From Gracilimonas sp. (GTDB taxonomy: Bacteria; Bacteroidota; Rhodothermia; Balneolales; Balneolaceae): DNA of 64,000 nucleotides. This document shows positions 61,033-64,000 of the stretch, one piece after another. Both the position numbers and the translations under genes were made by a program. The notes beneath the pieces were generated by a model. The model saw nothing but the letters and a program-made list of their open reading frames with translations, did no database searches and had not been told where the DNA came from. Each line of letters opens with the position of its first letter. Position 1 is the first letter of the stretch. The stretch covers positions 992,001 to 1,056,000 of the forward strand of contig NZ_JABURM010000005.1 in NCBI RefSeq assembly GCF_014762685.1. Reading direction: 5' to 3'.

Positions 61033-64000
61033 ATGAGCATTTCTTTAATTAAAGAGCAACTCCGTAAGAACGGGGTCTTCAAAAATGTACATACGCAGCT
61101 GCTTGAGAAAAATACCCTGACCCTCAAGAAAAGCATCGGGGCACTTAACAGTTTTTTATTGGAAGCTCTTTCTTCCAAAAAGGAAAATGTATTGGTGATC
61201 TCTGAAACCGATGAAGGTGCCCGGTTTCTGAAAGCCGATTTAGATGTCATAGGAAACGAAAGGAATGTGATTTTATTCCCCTCTTCAAACCGAAAACCAT
61301 ATGACAGGCAACAGCTTAAAGACACCAGCTTATTGGTTCAAAGGTCAGAGGCGCTGCAAGCCATTTCCGACCAAAGCGCCAAAATTGTTATTACCTCGGT
61401 AGAAGCAATTGGGGAGAAAATTGCCCCTCCTTCTGCGCTGAATGAGGTAAGCCTGATATTGGAAAAAGGACAGGAAATAGAGCTTGATAAATTTAAAGAA
61501 AAGCTGGCTGATCAGGGTTATAATCCCGTAAAGTTTGTGGATGAGCCGGGAGAATTTGCCGTCCGTGGAGGAATCCTTGATATCTTTCCCTACTCCGGAG
61601 AATATCCGCTGCGCCTGGAGTTTTTTGGGGATGAACTGGATACCATCCGTGAGTTTGACGCCGATTCTCAGCGTTCCATTGCATTTTTAAACTACGCACG
61701 CATCATTCCGGATTTAACGAATCTCCCGGAAACCGATAAATCAAGCTTCCTCTCCTATTTTGATGAACGGACGCTGTTGGTTACTTCCAACAGAGAATTA
61801 ATCATCTCAGAAATTGGAAAGAATTACGAACATGCGGAGCAAGCATATAATGATCATCCTGAAAATGATGATCTAGACCTTCCGGAGCAGCTTTTTATTT
61901 CTGAAAAGAACTTTGAGGAAGAGCTATCCAAATTCAACCACCAGCTTTATGTGGCAAATGTGGGAACATCAGAAAAGGATGAGCAGACTTTAATACTTGA
62001 AGCCAAGCCACAACCTGATTTCCACGGTAATTTTAAGCTGCTACGTGAAAACATAACCCAAAACTCTGAAAAAGAACTTAATACCATTATTCTATGTGAT
62101 AATGATGGTCAGCGCGACCGCTTTGAGGAATTACTCGGAGAAGCCAGTCAAGATTTTAAGTACTTATTAGCGGTAGAATCACTGCACGAAGGATTTATAT
62201 ATGAGCCGGCCAAATTAGCCGTTTATACCGACCACCAGATCTTTAATCGATATCACCGTCCCAAAACAAAAAGAAGACGTTTTCACGGCGGAATTTCATT
62301 TAAAGAGCTTCGTGATTTAAGTATTGGCGATTATGTAGTTCATGTTGATTACGGAATTGGGAAGTTTAGGGGGTTCAAGAAAATCAACGTAAAAAATACG
62401 GAGCAGGAAGTGGTGGTGCTTCAATACAAGGATGACTCAACGCTCTATGTGAATGTAACCAGCCTGCATAAACTTCAAAAATATTCGGGCAAAGAAGGAA
62501 CAGCACCACGTATCACCAAACTTGGGTCAGGCTCCTGGGCACGCAAAAAAGCCCAAACCAAGAAGAAAGTAAAAGACATAGCCAGAGAACTTATCCAATT
62601 GTACGCCAAGAGAAAAGCAGAAACAGCTTACGATTTTTCTCCCGATAATGAATGGCAAACTGAATTGGATGCCAACTTTGAATATGAAGAAACACCCGAT
62701 CAATTCGATGCCATTCAGGCTGTTAAAAATGACATGGAAAGTAAACACCCAATGGATCGGCTGGTTTGTGGTGATGTTGGCTTTGGTAAAACCGAAGTTG
62801 CGGTTCGGGCAGCATTTAAAGCTGTATTAGACCATAAACAGGTGGCTGTTTTGGTACCCACCACTATTTTGGCCGAGCAACACGCAAAAACCTTCATGAA
62901 ACGCATGGAGAAATTCCCGGTCAAAATTGAGGCCCTATCACGTTTTCGAACTGCTAAACAACAAAAAGAAGCTATTAAAAAACTAGCTGACGGGGAAGTT
63001 GATATTGTAATTGGCACCCATCGACTGCTTTCCAAGGACGTCAAATTCAAAGATCTTGGCTTAATCATCGTTGATGAAGAACAACGATTCGGGGTTTCAG
63101 CCAAAGAAAAGCTTAAAAACTTTCGCGCCTCAGTAGATGTATTGACCCTCACCGCCACACCTATTCCCAGAACGCTCCAATTCTCCCTTATGGGCGCACG
63201 CGACCTAAGTGTGATAAATACGCCACCCCCCAACCGGCAACCCGTTTATACTGAAATACACAGCTTTGATGAAGAGCTGATCCGGGATGCAATTTTGCAG
63301 GAAATCTCCAGGGGTGGACAGGTATTTTTTATTCATAACCGGGTAAAGAATATTGAAGAAACAGCAGAAATGATCCGGCGATTGGTGCCTGATATTCGGG
63401 TTCGATTTGGGCACGGACAAATGTCCGGTTCCCAGCTCGATAAAATCATCACTGATTTCTATCAACATAAATTTGATGTGCTTGTTTCTACCAATATTGT
63501 AGAAAATGGCATTGATATCGCCAATGCAAATACTATCATTATCAATCACGCTAACCATTTTGGGCTCGCTGAGTTACATCAATTACGTGGTAGAGTTGGA
63601 AGGTCTAATAGAAAAGCATTTTGTTACCTCATTACCAACCCTATTCAAACTCTGAGTACCGAGGCTCGAAAACGGTTATTAGCACTTGAGGAATTTTCTG
63701 ATTTAGGTTCAGGATTCAATATTGCCATGCGGGATCTCGATATTCGTGGAGCGGGTGACATATTGGGAGCTGAACAAAGCGGCTTTATAAATGATATCGG
63801 CTTTGATCTTTACACAAAAATTCTAAATGATGCGGTTAATGAACTCAAACAATCAGAATTTAGCGAGATGTTTGAGGATGTTGAAATTGAGGCTGAGCTT
63901 CCAGAAACTACCGTAGAATTTGATGAGACGGCCCTCCTTCCCCAAGATTATGTTTCTGACAGTGTAGAACGTTTAAACTTATATCGAAAGCTGTCACAAG
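61033..64000 (+). CDS. mfd: Transcription-repair coupling factor Mfd (partial)
   Basis: An open frame from ATG 61033 runs off the right edge after 989 codons, so about 150 C-terminal residues are missing. Mfd removes stalled RNA polymerase and recruits UvrA. The UvrB-like N-terminal part (FAVRGGILDIFPYSGEYPLR), the RNA-polymerase-interacting domain (LSIGDYVVHVDYGIGKFRGF) and the RecG-like motor are visible. Walker A is GDVGFGKT (580-587) and the DEEQ box lies at 681-684. The later motif RDLDIRGAGDILGAEQSGF is typical. Confidence 0.96.
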   Translation, partial: MSISLIKEQLRKNGVFKNVHTQLLEKNTLTLKKSIGALNSFLLEALSSKKENVLVISETDEGARFLKADLDVIGNERNVILFPSSNRKPYDRQQLKDTSLLVQRSEALQAISDQSAKIVITSVEAIGEKIAPPSALNEVSLILEKGQEIELDKFKEKLADQGYNPVKFVDEPGEFAVRGGILDIFPYSGEYPLRLEFFGDELDTIREFDADSQRSIAFLNYARIIPDLTNLPETDKSSFLSYFDERTLLVTSNRELIISEIGKNYEHAEQAYNDHPENDDLDLPEQLFISEKNFEEELSKFNHQLYVANVGTSEKDEQTLILEAKPQPDFHGNFKLLRENITQNSEKELNTIILCDNDGQRDRFEELLGEASQDFKYLLAVESLHEGFIYEPAKLAVYTDHQIFNRYHRPKTKRRRFHGGISFKELRDLSIGDYVVHVDYGIGKFRGFKKINVKNTEQEVVVLQYKDDSTLYVNVTSLHKLQKYSGKEGTAPRITKLGSGSWARKKAQTKKKVKDIARELIQLYAKRKAETAYDFSPDNEWQTELDANFEYEETPDQFDAIQAVKNDMESKHPMDRLVCGDVGFGKTEVAVRAAFKAVLDHKQVAVLVPTTILAEQHAKTFMKRMEKFPVKIEALSRFRTAKQQKEAIKKLADGEVDIVIGTHRLLSKDVKFKDLGLIIVDEEQRFGVSAKEKLKNFRASVDVLTLTATPIPRTLQFSLMGARDLSVINTPPPNRQPVYTEIHSFDEELIRDAILQEISRGGQVFFIHNRVKNIEETAEMIRRLVPDIRVRFGHGQMSGSQLDKIITDFYQHKFDVLVSTNIVENGIDIANANTIIINHANHFGLAELHQLRGRVGRSNRKAFCYLITNPIQTLSTEARKRLLALEEFSDLGSGFNIAMRDLDIRGAGDILGAEQSGFINDIGFDLYTKILNDAVNELKQSEFSEMFEDVEIEAELPETTVEFDETALLPQDYVSDSVERLNLYRKLSQ

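Overview
The window reads as a stretch of chromosome from a Balneolia/Rhodothermia-type bacterium (the Balneolota–Bacteroidota neighbourhood). This rests on several things seen here: BshC (bacillithiol synthesis), Bacteroidota-style integrase and RHH proteins, Bat/DUF58 genes, an AT-rich background with few strong Shine-Dalgarno sites and many TTG starts, and promoter-like sequences of the Bacteroidetes type (TTG, about 21 bases, TAnnTTTG). The genus is not claimed.

Layout. 1-5.1 kb: signalling and housekeeping genes on the minus strand (response-regulator/histidine kinase, PspC protein, 5-formyl-THF cyclo-ligase, bshC, bifunctional-nuclease/UVR protein). 5.3-13.1 kb: complex I genes nuoABCDEFGH, ending in a UUCG-loop terminator at nuoH, with a small four-helix-bundle gene and copies of an 11-base repeat inserted between nuoF and nuoG. 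13.2-23.6 kb: a lipoprotein, a small outer-membrane protein, a soluble 1777-residue sensor kinase with eleven PAS domains and one GAF domain, alkaline phosphatase, a DEAD-box helicase and an FKBP lipoprotein. 24.1-33.6 kb: a minus-strand run parA, RHH gene, recC, recB, recD. 33.7-35.8 kb: hotdog thioesterase, Hpt-like protein, galE and tRNA-Leu(CAA).

35,764-45,021 is an integrated element of about 9.24 kb. It sits in the 3' end of the tRNA-Leu gene, is bounded by a 17-bp direct repeat, and has the tRNA's probable original terminator stranded on its far side. All its genes lie on the minus strand: tyrosine integrase, RadC-like protein, excisionase-like HTH protein, replication-initiator-like protein, DUF4128 tail-terminator-like protein, a truncated tail-tip (J-like) N-terminus, an Ntn-hydrolase-like protein, a degenerate kinase-fold protein, a helical protein, and small and large terminase subunits. 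No capsid, portal, tail-tube or lysis gene is recognisable. It looks like a phage satellite and is the most novel part of the window.

45.2-64 kb: envelope and stress genes on the chromosome. These include a cold-shock protein, PagL-like lipid A deacylase, cyclophilin, a 16-residue-repeat surface protein, MsrB, bacterial PH-domain protein, carotenoid desaturase-type enzyme, phosphoesterase, GT2 glycosyltransferase, an aconitase-family enzyme, a HEAGH membrane protein, DUF58, an M23 peptidase, BatD-like and BatA proteins, and mfd running off the right edge.
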